A DNA stretch of 5,489 nt, from assembly GCA_003646045.1 (NCBI GenBank), contig QNDV01000193.1, forward strand, positions 1 through 5,489, given 5' to 3'. A program made the translations under genes and the position numbers. The notes beneath the pieces were generated by a model that saw only the letters and a program-made list of their open reading frames with translations, was not told the DNA's origin and ran no database searches. This stretch comes from a bacterium (GTDB lineage: Bacteria > Krumholzibacteriota > Krumholzibacteria > LZORAL124-64-63). This document shows, piece after piece, positions 1 through 5,489 of the stretch (the stretch's first letter is position 1; the number at the start of each line of letters is the position of its first letter).

Positions 1-372
1 TCCATCGCTATTCCAGTCATACTTAATGCCATCCTCAATGATTTTGTTAAATTCAGCATTATATTTTACTGCAAACAATTTCATTTTTATTCTAAAAGGA
101 TCTTCTTCAGCGTCCTGCATTAAAAACAAATAAGCCAGTTCTAATGTTTTATAAACAGACAGCCTTACGAATTGGTCGTCAGGAATAACTAAATCAGGGT
201 TAAATTCATCACTAATGCCTATTGCATCAGATGCGGACTGATACCAGGCTATTGTAACGTCCCTATCAATAATAAGAGCGGCCTCATCAGCCTGGTCATT
301 CCAGTCTGAAACACCCAAATCAAGAATATTTTGCTGAACTTTGATTAAATCAGCATCGGTAGAATATGCCAT
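1..372 (-). CDS. Probable head-tail connector / neck protein, 3' end cut off by window edge
   Basis: The frame is open from an ATG at 372-370 to the window edge, giving 124 residues without a stop, so the C-terminus is missing. The protein begins MAYSTDADLIKVQQNI and is acidic, apparently mostly helical and free of membrane segments; W28-centred and W43 stretches and the run QFVRLSVYKTLELAYLF look like core helices. No diagnostic motif is visible, so the role comes mainly from position: in tailed phages the genes right after the capsid gene usually encode the small connectors that join the portal to the tail or seal the filled head. The start is supported by the TAATG overlap with the stop of the 52-residue gene upstream, which suggests translational coupling. 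It could instead be another head-completion protein. I am sure that it is coding and only moderately sure of the role. Confidence 0.72.
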   Translation of the reverse strand, partial: MAYSTDADLIKVQQNILDLGVSDWNDQADEAALIIDRDVTIAWYQSASDAIGISDEFNPDLVIPDDQFVRLSVYKTLELAYLFLMQDAEEDPFRIKMKLFAVKYNAEFNKIIEDGIKYDWNSDG

Positions 373-530
373 TATTTAGCAATGGGTTTTTGTTTAACTT
401 CTGGGCCATTAAAAATTTTATCACCTTTGCCAGCAAACCGGGCATCAATAATTTTATACCCTTTTTTTGTCAATTCTGTTTTTAACTTAGTTGAAACAGG
501 ATGGATAGTATAGGCAATTTTTTCTTTCAT
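372..530 (-). CDS. Small conserved-looking phage head-module protein (52 aa)
   Basis: A complete short gene: ATG at 530-528, TAA at 374-372. The product is 52 residues, basic, and starts MKEKIAYTIHPVSTKL. It contains the run GYKIIDARFAGKGDKI, and the pattern HPVS...K..L...GYKIIDARF is one I recall from small proteins of unknown function encoded just downstream of capsid genes in other phages; this is a memory match, not a search. There is no signal peptide or membrane segment. A GGAA sequence about 7 nt before the ATG can serve as a weak ribosome binding site. Its stop shares one base with the next gene's start (TAATG). It lies downstream of a terminator, so it is probably made at a lower level than the capsid protein. 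The function is unknown; a structural or head-assembly accessory role is inferred from position. Confidence 0.75.
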   Translation of the reverse strand: MKEKIAYTIHPVSTKLKTELTKKGYKIIDARFAGKGDKIFNGPEVKQKPIAK

Positions 531-540
531 TTTTATATTC

Positions 541-570
541 CAAATAAAAAGCGGCGTTAGCCGCTCTAAA
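541..570 (-). terminator. Rho-independent terminator after the major capsid gene
   Basis: Read on the minus strand, a perfect 6-bp GC-rich stem, AGCGGC (565-560) with GCCGCT (555-550), encloses a 4-nt loop TAAC. It is followed at once by TTTTTATTT (550-542). The hairpin starts only about 10 nt past the capsid stop codon at 577-575. On the plus strand no T-run follows the stem, so it works in one direction only. This placement is common in phage head operons, where it limits transcription of the connector genes relative to the abundant capsid protein. The stem is short, so partial read-through is likely and would supply the two genes downstream. Confidence 0.82.
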
Positions 571-574
571 TCAC

Positions 575-1543
575 TTATAAATCAGCGTCAACAATAGTCA
601 ATGTACCGGCTGTATGTTTAATACTAGTGGAGACTAGATCCCAGTTAGTACCTGTTGCTAGGTCTGCATCAGTTGGGGATTTTCCGCCATTTGTTTCATC
701 CCACGCATAGCCTTTGAGTCCTAGACCAAATGTATAATCGACTTGCATAGTTGTTTCTATACGTTGTTTATTGTTAGTTGTTTCTATGTTTGAAATTAAA
801 TCGCCACCATCATGCACAATCGCCGCACTCTCTACAAGCGATAAAGCATAGGCTTTATTCGGAGTACCAGCCAGGTAAAATGCAGGTGCATCGGTTACAA
901 TAATCGGTTTACCAAGCACGTCAACAACTGTGACATTTTGAGCCTGAAATAACTGTGCTGTATTAGTAAGATTTGATGCAATTATTTTATGGTAGCTTGC
1001 ACCCGACATAACCTGGGCAATTAAATTTCCTGAATGATCACCAAATTTAGCATGTGCTCCATTCATGGCGGTATAGGAAATACCAGCGGTAGCTGAAACA
1101 TCATTAACAACAGATGCTTGATTACCAATACCAGCAACTAACGCTGCAATCGCGGTATTCAGTTGGTCTTGCATTAAGGCTTCTGCGAAATTTCTTGAAA
1201 TAACCTCGATACCCTCAGCCGTTGGCTTTGATAACCAGGTTAACTGACTAGGTTCAAATAAAATAGGCCCGAACCCACCAGCGACTTTAACAGAGCTATG
1301 CTTTAACTGTGTCAGGTCGGTTGTTGAAGCCGCTCCATTTGCTGCATAACGGTCAACACGTCTCTGCGCGCTGTGGATGGATGCAAAAAACGACTCTTGC
1401 AAAAAATCACCCGTAAAACCATCGGTTGTTAATCGAATTGAACCATTAGAAGCCTGATTGAATTTTTCAACCATCTGAGCCAACGTTTCAATAGTCGCGG
1501 GCATGACGTATTCGTTGAATACTTGCATTTGCGATAAAGCCAT
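575..1543 (-). CDS. Major capsid protein (HK97-fold type)
   Basis: 322 residues, complete, a usual size for a capsid protein without a long N-terminal delta domain. It forms the icosahedral shell. The start MALSQMQVFNEYV, a helical N-terminal region (about residues 1-35), the GFTGDF segment (42-47), a hydrophobic Ala-rich stretch (119-140), the sequence GKPIIVTDAPAF (211-222) and the end region FGLGLKGYAWDETNGG (272-287) followed by ATGTNWD match my memory of major capsid proteins from phages of proteobacteria. The phrase L-G-[KR]-P-[VI]-[VI]-V-T-D is typical of HK97-type capsid proteins. The start at 1543 is supported by AGGTG 7 nt upstream, the strongest ribosome binding site in the window. 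The gene lies 20 nt after the scaffold gene and is followed by a terminator, as expected for a highly expressed product. By my hand count few Ile codons are ATA (about 3 of 19), unlike the portal gene. Confidence 0.9.
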   Translation of the reverse strand: MALSQMQVFNEYVMPATIETLAQMVEKFNQASNGSIRLTTDGFTGDFLQESFFASIHSAQRRVDRYAANGAASTTDLTQLKHSSVKVAGGFGPILFEPSQLTWLSKPTAEGIEVISRNFAEALMQDQLNTAIAALVAGIGNQASVVNDVSATAGISYTAMNGAHAKFGDHSGNLIAQVMSGASYHKIIASNLTNTAQLFQAQNVTVVDVLGKPIIVTDAPAFYLAGTPNKAYALSLVESAAIVHDGGDLISNIETTNNKQRIETTMQVDYTFGLGLKGYAWDETNGGKSPTDADLATGTNWDLVSTSIKHTAGTLTIVDADL

Positions 1544-1558
1544 TTTAATTCACCTTTT
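1537..1558 (-). promoter_or_regulatory. Strong ribosome binding site of the major capsid gene
   Basis: On the minus strand AAAAGGTGAATTAAAATG precedes the capsid coding region: a purine-rich AGGTG core (near 1555-1551), 7 nt, then ATG at 1543-1541. It is the best Shine-Dalgarno match here and fixes the start codon. The other genes in the window have much weaker signals. Confidence 0.7.
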
Positions 1559-1563
1559 TTATA

Positions 1564-2316
1564 TTAATTACTTAAATCAGGGAATCTTGATGCAATTGCG
1601 GCTGCTCTTTCTTGCCGATTGCCACCTAAATTCCCGTTTGTTTTTTGTTTATTGTTACTACCGCCAGAGCCAGAACCAGAACCGCCGTTATTGGATGATT
1701 TTAAAATTCTGTCTTTCATTTCATAGCCGCCTACAATTGTTTCAATAGACTCTTCAAACCCTGCTAATTCACCAGAGTTTTTTTGACTATATATTTTATT
1801 CTCACCAACATACCCGACTACGGTTAATTTTCCGCCTACATCTTCAAGCTTGAAATTCTTACCAAATGAATCACGACACATATCGCTGGGTAAAATAACA
1901 TTTTCTTTCAAATAATTAGACTGAGCAAAAAGACTACCAATCATTAGATCGTTAATTTTTGCATCTTTGCTGCCTATCATATCCTCAAGTTTACGCTTTT
2001 CAGTATTGAATACATCAGATAATTCAGCCTTAACTTTATCAACCTCTCCGGCATCAATCAGCTTTTTATCATCCAAATTTTTTACAATTGTTCTGTCTTT
2101 GGTTATTTGCTCTAAATCTAAATCTTTGAACTTTTCCGCACCTTGTGCCATTGTTTTATTAGTGGCCTTTAGTCCGTCACGCTCCCTAGTTAAATTCTGT
2201 ATAGTATTTGTAGTGCTTTCAGCATCGAACTCTATTTCATTCCCGTTATTTGTTTCATAAACGGGTTTGTCATTTCGTACAATTACATTTCCAGATTCAT
2301 TTAGCTTTAGTTTCAT
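1564..2316 (-). CDS. Probable capsid scaffold protein (DUF6651-like)
   Basis: 250 residues, complete, directly before the capsid gene, the standard place for the internal scaffold that guides procapsid assembly. The N-terminus (MKLKLNESGNVIVRNDKPVY) followed by a charged, probably coiled-coil region (about residues 35-125, including LDDKKLIDAGEVDKVKAELS) resembles phage proteins I recall under the label DUF6651. Residues about 126-200 look like a small mixed domain. A flexible Gly/Ser/Asn linker (207-233, containing GGSGSGSGG) then leads to a terminal amphipathic piece, RQERAAAIASRFPDLSN (234-250). By analogy with other scaffolds, that terminal piece could bind the capsid protein; this is inference. 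No protease motif is seen, so self-cleavage is not indicated. The start at 2316 has only a weak upstream purine run (AAAGAG). Ile codons by hand: about 5 ATA of 15. Confidence 0.78.
   Translation of the reverse strand: MKLKLNESGNVIVRNDKPVYETNNGNEIEFDAESTTNTIQNLTRERDGLKATNKTMAQGAEKFKDLDLEQITKDRTIVKNLDDKKLIDAGEVDKVKAELSDVFNTEKRKLEDMIGSKDAKINDLMIGSLFAQSNYLKENVILPSDMCRDSFGKNFKLEDVGGKLTVVGYVGENKIYSQKNSGELAGFEESIETIVGGYEMKDRILKSSNNGGSGSGSGGSNNKQKTNGNLGGNRQERAAAIASRFPDLSN
1664..1684 (-). repeat. Hexamer tandem repeat encoding the scaffold Gly/Ser linker
   Basis: On the plus strand CCAGAG, CCAGAA and CCAGAA follow one another directly (1664-1681), with CCG after them. On the coding minus strand this gives alternating Gly and Ser codons (residues about 211-218). 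Slippage in such a repeat would add or remove Gly-Ser pairs in frame and so change only the linker length. The array is short, with three units. Confidence 0.6.
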
Positions 2317-2418
2317 AATTTTCTCTTTAGAAGTCAGTCAAACGACTGTCAGATTTTACACTGATTTTATTGAATGAGGCGATATGCCTACCAGCATTAC
2401 ACTGGTTTAACTCAAATA

Positions 2419-2448
2419 CTAACATATAACGCCTAGAAAGTTTATAAT
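2419..2448 (+). promoter_or_regulatory. Candidate sigma70-type promoter for portal-MuF
   Basis: A perfect -10 consensus TATAAT (2443-2448) lies 18 bp after CTAACA (2419-2424), which matches four of six positions of the TTGACA -35 box. Transcription would start near 2455, leaving a leader of about 20 nt before the portal ATG at 2477. The surroundings are AT-rich, so a chance TATAAT is possible, but its placement just upstream of a gene that cannot be served by the minus-strand operon supports it. Confidence 0.5.
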
Positions 2449-2456
2449 TCTATAAA
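2441..2456. repeat. Palindrome overlapping the candidate -10 box
   Basis: TTTATA (2441-2446), a 4-nt centre ATTC, and TATAAA (2451-2456) form a perfect inverted repeat with 6-bp arms. It covers the candidate TATAAT box, so a dimeric repressor binding here would block portal transcription. It may equally be a by-product of AT-rich promoter sequence. Confidence 0.4.
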
Positions 2457-2476
2457 AATAAAGCGAGTTAAAAAAA

Positions 2477-3883
2477 ATGAATAGAAAAGAATTAGAAAGC
2501 AAACATGTTGATTATCTGGCACATAGTGAAAGCTGGAAATTTTATAGAGCCGCGTATGAAGGCACAAAAGCATTACTTGATTATGGAATAGTCAAAAGAC
2601 TTACAGACGAATCAAACGAAGATTATGCAGCACGATTAAAAACGATATTTGGCTTTAATCTATCGGAAAGGCTAATTGATCTGGTTATTGGGTATCTATT
2701 TTCAAAGCCTACAGATTATGATTTTGAATCATTGAAAAACGACAAACTTTTTAATATGTTTATAAAAAACTGCGATAAACAGGGGAATAATTTTGAAGAT
2801 TATATGCAGAATCAAATGCTCATTAGTAAGGTCTATGGGTACGTTGGTTTATTAATAAATAAGGCAAAAATAGACGAACAGCGAACTATTGAAATGGATG
2901 CACTAGAAAAAATATATCCGTACATTACAAGCTTTTCACCGCTATCTATTTATGACTGGACATATGAATTAATAAACGGGTCAAAGGTTTTAATCTACCT
3001 GAAGCTTTTTGATGATACTGGAAATTTTAATTTGTGGTGGCCTGATAAATGGGAAATTTGGGCTACAGATGATGATAAAGAATATATACTGCATGATTCG
3101 GGTGTCAATAACCTGGGAATAATCCCTTTTGTGGTTTTAAAAAATGATGCTAATACGGTAACAATGGGGGGAAATAGCGACATAAAGGAAGTTGCTAGAC
3201 ATGACTCTGCTCTAATAAACAATGCTCATAGTGCTAATGAGATAATTGCATATAACGGCTTCCCAATGCTTCAAGTTCCAGACAAGGGACAAAATGACAG
3301 TAGAAACATAAAAGTCGAGCCAAGAGCAGTACTTGAATATGACCGTAAATTTCCAGAAAGCAAGGCATCGTGGTTATCTACTGAAGTTTCAGCGCCTATA
3401 ACCGCAATTATAGAATGGAACGAAATTATTATATTGGAGGCGTATAAATCAATATCAGCCTCTTTTATGAATGATAACGGCGCTGGTGTTGAATCAGGTG
3501 AAGCGAAGAAAAGGGCGTTTCAATCATTTAATTCGTCGCTTGCTAAATCAGCATCAGTGCTCGAACAAGCAGAACTGAATATAATAGATATATGGTTAAT
3601 GTGGCAAGATAATCAACAGGCATTTGAAAGTATATCAATATCCAGAACTAAAAATTATGACATACAAAGCCTTTCTGATGATTTAGACAATTTCACTGCT
3701 GCTATGCAAATGGTCAAATCTGAAACATTTAATCAGGAAGTTCAAAAAACTACAGTGGGAAGAACATTGCCTGACTTGTCCAGAGAAACATCAAAAACTA
3801 TAGATGATGAAATTAACGCCAACTCTGTTGAAATTAATTTAAATGATATGGATAATGCAAGCGATGAATTAGAAGATGAATAA
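2477..3883 (+). CDS. Portal protein (SPP1 gp6-like family)
   Basis: 468 residues, complete, a usual portal length. Portal proteins form the twelve-subunit ring at one capsid vertex through which terminase pumps DNA. Visible features: an N-terminal helical region (SESWKFYRAAYEGTKALL, about 17-34); the stem-like segment FNLSERLIDLVIGYLFSKP (60-78); the wing domain with SFSPLSIYDW (152-161) and LGIIPFVVLKN (213-223); a long helical region with AITAIIEWNEIII-type sequence (about 305-320); the segment SGEAKKRAFQSFNSSLAKSA (340-359), typical of the family's central helix; and a very acidic tail (about 443-468, ending ASDELEDE). The start at 2477 fits the candidate promoter; the ribosome site is weak (GAG about 9 nt upstream). 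The stop overlaps the MuF start by 8 nt. It points opposite to terminase and capsid genes. Ile codons are mostly ATA (about 25 of 41 by hand). The family is assigned from memory of sequence features and context. Confidence 0.87.
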   Translation: MNRKELESKHVDYLAHSESWKFYRAAYEGTKALLDYGIVKRLTDESNEDYAARLKTIFGFNLSERLIDLVIGYLFSKPTDYDFESLKNDKLFNMFIKNCDKQGNNFEDYMQNQMLISKVYGYVGLLINKAKIDEQRTIEMDALEKIYPYITSFSPLSIYDWTYELINGSKVLIYLKLFDDTGNFNLWWPDKWEIWATDDDKEYILHDSGVNNLGIIPFVVLKNDANTVTMGGNSDIKEVARHDSALINNAHSANEIIAYNGFPMLQVPDKGQNDSRNIKVEPRAVLEYDRKFPESKASWLSTEVSAPITAIIEWNEIIILEAYKSISASFMNDNGAGVESGEAKKRAFQSFNSSLAKSASVLEQAELNIIDIWLMWQDNQQAFESISISRTKNYDIQSLSDDLDNFTAAMQMVKSETFNQEVQKTTVGRTLPDLSRETSKTIDDEINANSVEINLNDMDNASDELEDE

Positions 3884-4646
3884 AAAAGAGGCTCAGTCGC
3901 TATTAAATAAAAAAATTGATAGGAATGAGAAAGCAATAAGTAACGCTATTCTAAAACTCGAGAATAGCATTATACTGCTGGCTGCTGGTATAGATACAAA
4001 ACCAAACGGAACAATTGCCGCGCCTTCAGTATCATTGCCTCAGTCGAGGGCGTTTTTACGTGAAACTCAAAAAGCATTTAATGAAATATATTTAACTGAA
4101 GTTGAAACAACGCTAGACTTTAAAGATATAGATTCACTTGTTCAAAAAGGACTGAAAACAACTTACGCGGGAACTACATCAACAACACTCAGAGCACTGA
4201 TTATAAATGATAGAAATTTTCACGAGTCGCTCAGTAGTCAAACGCAAGACAGACTCAATGAAACTGTTATCGATCATGTAATAAATGGAAGTGACAAAAA
4301 TGATCTAATCATGTCAATCAGGAATATATTAACCGGCATTAAAGATGCTGGTGGGCGGCCTATGTCATCACATGCGGAAACAATAACACAAGATTCACTG
4401 ATGGAATACTATGCCAGTGCTAGTATAATGACTGCAAAACAGGCAGGTATAGACAAGTTTGAGTATTTTGGAACGCTAATAAAAGATAGTCGTCAATGGT
4501 GCGCTAAACATGTGAATGAGGCTTATACATTAGCTGAAATAAAACAATTTGATGATGATAGCTGGGCCGGTAAAAAGCCAGGCCCGACTATTATCAACAG
4601 GGGCGGATATAATTGTCGGCATTCCTGGCTACCGATTGTTGAGTAG
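3876..4646 (+). CDS. MuF-type minor head / head morphogenesis protein (SPP1 gp7-like)
   Basis: 256 residues, complete. Proteins of the Phage Mu F family associate with the portal, are packaged in small copy number in the head and affect assembly or DNA ejection. The C-terminal third carries the family signature: D204-S-R-Q-W-C209, H212, EI at 221-222, W230-x-G232, P235-G-P and R242-G-G-Y-N-C247-R-H249, ending WLPI. The spaced Cys/His set (C209, H212, C247, H249) could bind metal, though that is inference. The N-terminal 160 residues are helical and less conserved. There is no extra C-terminal toxin or enzyme domain, unlike some MuF proteins of Gram-positive phages. The ATG overlaps the portal stop by 8 nt, indicating coupled translation. 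Its stop lies 2 nt from the terminase stop on the other strand, with no terminator between them. Confidence 0.87.
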   Translation: MNKKEAQSLLNKKIDRNEKAISNAILKLENSIILLAAGIDTKPNGTIAAPSVSLPQSRAFLRETQKAFNEIYLTEVETTLDFKDIDSLVQKGLKTTYAGTTSTTLRALIINDRNFHESLSSQTQDRLNETVIDHVINGSDKNDLIMSIRNILTGIKDAGGRPMSSHAETITQDSLMEYYASASIMTAKQAGIDKFEYFGTLIKDSRQWCAKHVNEAYTLAEIKQFDDDSWAGKKPGPTIINRGGYNCRHSWLPIVE

Positions 4647-4648
4647 AA

Positions 4649-5489
4649 CTATCTATAATGGCCTTTAGTCGACAATCCTTTTCTTCTTTCAGTTGTTAGT
4701 CTGTACCTGAGTGCATCATAATCATGATCTTCTGCATTGGTGTCTATATCATCATATTTCTTTTTGTCCCTGGGCAGGACAGGAATGTTTTTAATTAAGT
4801 ATTGGCAATTGCTGAATATATAAAGCCCCTCTTTTTCAAGCGGGTCATTAACAGAGTTTTTAAGATAACCCCTTACTGTTTCTAATCCTGTTACTCTTGA
4901 GCCTGGGCCTTTTGAGCATGGGTCCCAATATAAGCCTTCATCCTCCATTCTATCAGCAATGCTATTTCCATCTGTTATTGCAAATATAGCCGAATCAGCG
5001 GGGCCGGTATCGAATATATATTCACTATCATCCTCTCGACTTTTTACCCCTTCCGCTATTTCAGGGCTGCTCAAATATAGCCCCTTGTCACTTTCCAAGT
5101 CCTCACATCCGTACCATTCCTCAATAACAAAAACAGTACCTTTTGGGAAGTACATTCCTTCTGGCATATTCTCTCCATCAGACTCAGCAAACCATAAAAC
5201 AGAAAAAGGCTTTGAGCTGCCCCAATCGAATGACCTGTCAAAATACCACTGTCTAGGAATTTCAAACCTATCTATAACATGAGTGTCTGGCTTCCATACA
5301 TCATCAAATGCACCGCCACTAACAATATTCCAATCACCGTCCTTCATGGCTTTTACTAGTGCGGGATCACCTAAGCCCTCAAGCTTGTCTATATAGTCTG
5401 GGTCATTTATAGCCATCGTGGGATTATCGGCTAATTTTGCGGGTATAAATTGCCGCAACATGCCGCCATCTTTTTTGCACATTGACTCA
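4649..5489 (-). CDS. terL: Terminase large subunit, C-terminal nuclease part (5' end beyond window)
   Basis: The frame stays open through the right edge: Glu and Ser codons precede the first Met at 5482-5480, so that Met is internal and the ATPase domain lies outside. About 279 residues are present. Counted from that Met, the linker after the ATPase domain includes FIPAKLADNP and DPDYIDKLEGL, with DGDWN at 48-52. The nuclease domain of RNase H-like fold follows: FDWGSSKPFSVLW (85-97) with D86 as likely first metal ligand, FVIEEWYG (118-125), DTGPADSAIF (158-167) and the final acidic motif DHDYDALRY (252-260). These are the expected features of a headful or cos-cutting large terminase, which translocates DNA into the procapsid and cuts concatemers. 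It shares orientation with the scaffold-capsid operon but is separated from it by the oppositely directed portal-MuF pair. Ile codons by hand: about 10 ATA of 16, like portal and MuF. Confidence 0.9.
   Translation of the reverse strand, partial: ESMCKKDGGMLRQFIPAKLADNPTMAINDPDYIDKLEGLGDPALVKAMKDGDWNIVSGGAFDDVWKPDTHVIDRFEIPRQWYFDRSFDWGSSKPFSVLWFAESDGENMPEGMYFPKGTVFVIEEWYGCEDLESDKGLYLSSPEIAEGVKSREDDSEYIFDTGPADSAIFAITDGNSIADRMEDEGLYWDPCSKGPGSRVTGLETVRGYLKNSVNDPLEKEGLYIFSNCQYLIKNIPVLPRDKKKYDDIDTNAEDHDYDALRYRLTTERRKGLSTKGHYR

Larger units (their letters stand above)
2317..2476. promoter_or_regulatory. Divergent intergenic region between scaffold and portal genes
   Basis: This 160-bp AT-rich non-coding stretch is the only sizeable gap in the window, and it must hold the start signals for two opposite transcripts unless the minus-strand genes are read from beyond it. 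It contains a hairpin CAGTC-AAAC-GACTG (2335-2348), a second inverted repeat ACCAG-(7 nt)-CTGGT (2390-2406), and a palindrome around a TATAAT box (2441-2456). Leftward, TAAAAT (2358-2353 on the minus strand) could be a -10 box about 40 nt before the scaffold ATG, but I find no good -35 element for it. No open reading frame of note lies inside. Confidence 0.55.

Noticed and set aside
1503..2260. Plus-strand open frames of 81 and 97 codons opposite the capsid and scaffold genes.
   Set aside because: They have no ribosome binding site, their low-complexity Ser/Leu/Phe-rich products are typical antisense shadows, and they lie wholly or largely opposite well-supported genes.
2995..3936. Minus-strand open frames of 75 and 64 codons opposite the portal gene.
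   Set aside because: They are antisense shadows of the portal gene with Ser/Leu/Phe-rich translations and no start signals.
4564..4585. GC-rich inverted repeat GGGCC...GGCCC near the end of the MuF gene.
   Set aside because: It falls within codons for the conserved W-x-G-K-K-P-G-P stretch and lacks a following T-run; protein constraint explains it.
2449..4658. TCTATAA occurs at both edges of the portal-MuF block (2449-2455 and 4652-4658) in direct orientation, a possible target-site duplication.
   Set aside because: It is a 7-bp AT-rich word in two AT-rich regions, so chance is likely. Direct repeats also do not drive an inversion, and there are no mobile-element genes here.
4612..4676. 7-bp inverted repeat ATTGTCG (4612-4618) and CGACAAT (4670-4676) across the convergent junction, as a bidirectional terminator.
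   Set aside because: The arms are 51 nt apart, both lie in coding sequence, and no T-run follows either arm, so it does not fit an intrinsic terminator.
2317..4700. A site-specific invertible segment (phase switch) around portal-MuF.
   Set aside because: I found no inverted repeats shared between the two junctions and no recombinase gene in the window. A past inversion fits better than an active switch, though read data could still change this.
4959..5282. A 107-codon plus-strand frame and a 64-codon minus frame within the terminase gene.
   Set aside because: Both overlap conserved terminase nuclease motifs in other frames and have no supporting start signal or recognisable product.
5480..5482. 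Treating the ATG here as the true start of a short nuclease-only terminase gene.
   Set aside because: The same frame continues open through the window edge without a stop, no ribosome binding site is visible in the 7 bases before it, and the fragment begins mid-way in a normal terminase.

Overview
This window is a piece of a tailed double-stranded DNA phage (or prophage) of the Caudoviricetes, carrying the DNA-packaging and head-building module. It is AT-rich and densely coding. The capsid, scaffold and terminase proteins look like those of phages of Gram-negative, probably proteobacterial, hosts; that host guess rests on remembered protein resemblance only. No ribosomal RNA, tRNA, integrase, insertion sequence or CRISPR array is visible.

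Layout from left to right. Positions 1-372 (minus): 3'-truncated gene for a probable head-tail connector or neck protein. 372-530 (minus): a 52-residue small conserved-looking phage protein, coupled by a TAATG overlap to the connector gene. About 541-570: an intrinsic terminator in the minus direction, directly after the capsid gene. 575-1543 (minus): major capsid protein. 1564-2316 (minus): scaffold-like protein with a Gly/Ser linker and a short C-terminal helix. 2317-2476: a 160-bp divergent intergenic region with a consensus TATAAT box inside a palindrome. 2477-3883 (plus): portal protein. 3876-4646 (plus): MuF-type minor head protein, overlapping the portal gene by 8 nt. 4649-5489 (minus): C-terminal nuclease half of the terminase large subunit, 5'-truncated by the window edge.

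The genes form one machine. Terminase pumps DNA through the portal, the MuF-type protein sits at the portal or inside the head, scaffold and capsid protein build the procapsid, and the small protein and connector act at head completion and tail joining. The main oddity is orientation: portal and MuF point the opposite way from terminase, scaffold, capsid and connector. Flipping about 2.2 kb (roughly 2457-4648) would restore the textbook order terminase, portal, MuF, scaffold, capsid, connector on one strand. The window therefore looks like a head module with an inverted portal-MuF cassette. The cassette has its own promoter candidate, and its end meets the terminase gene tail to tail with only 2 nt between the stop codons. 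Whether this is a fixed rearrangement, a switchable one or an assembly error cannot be decided from one sequence.
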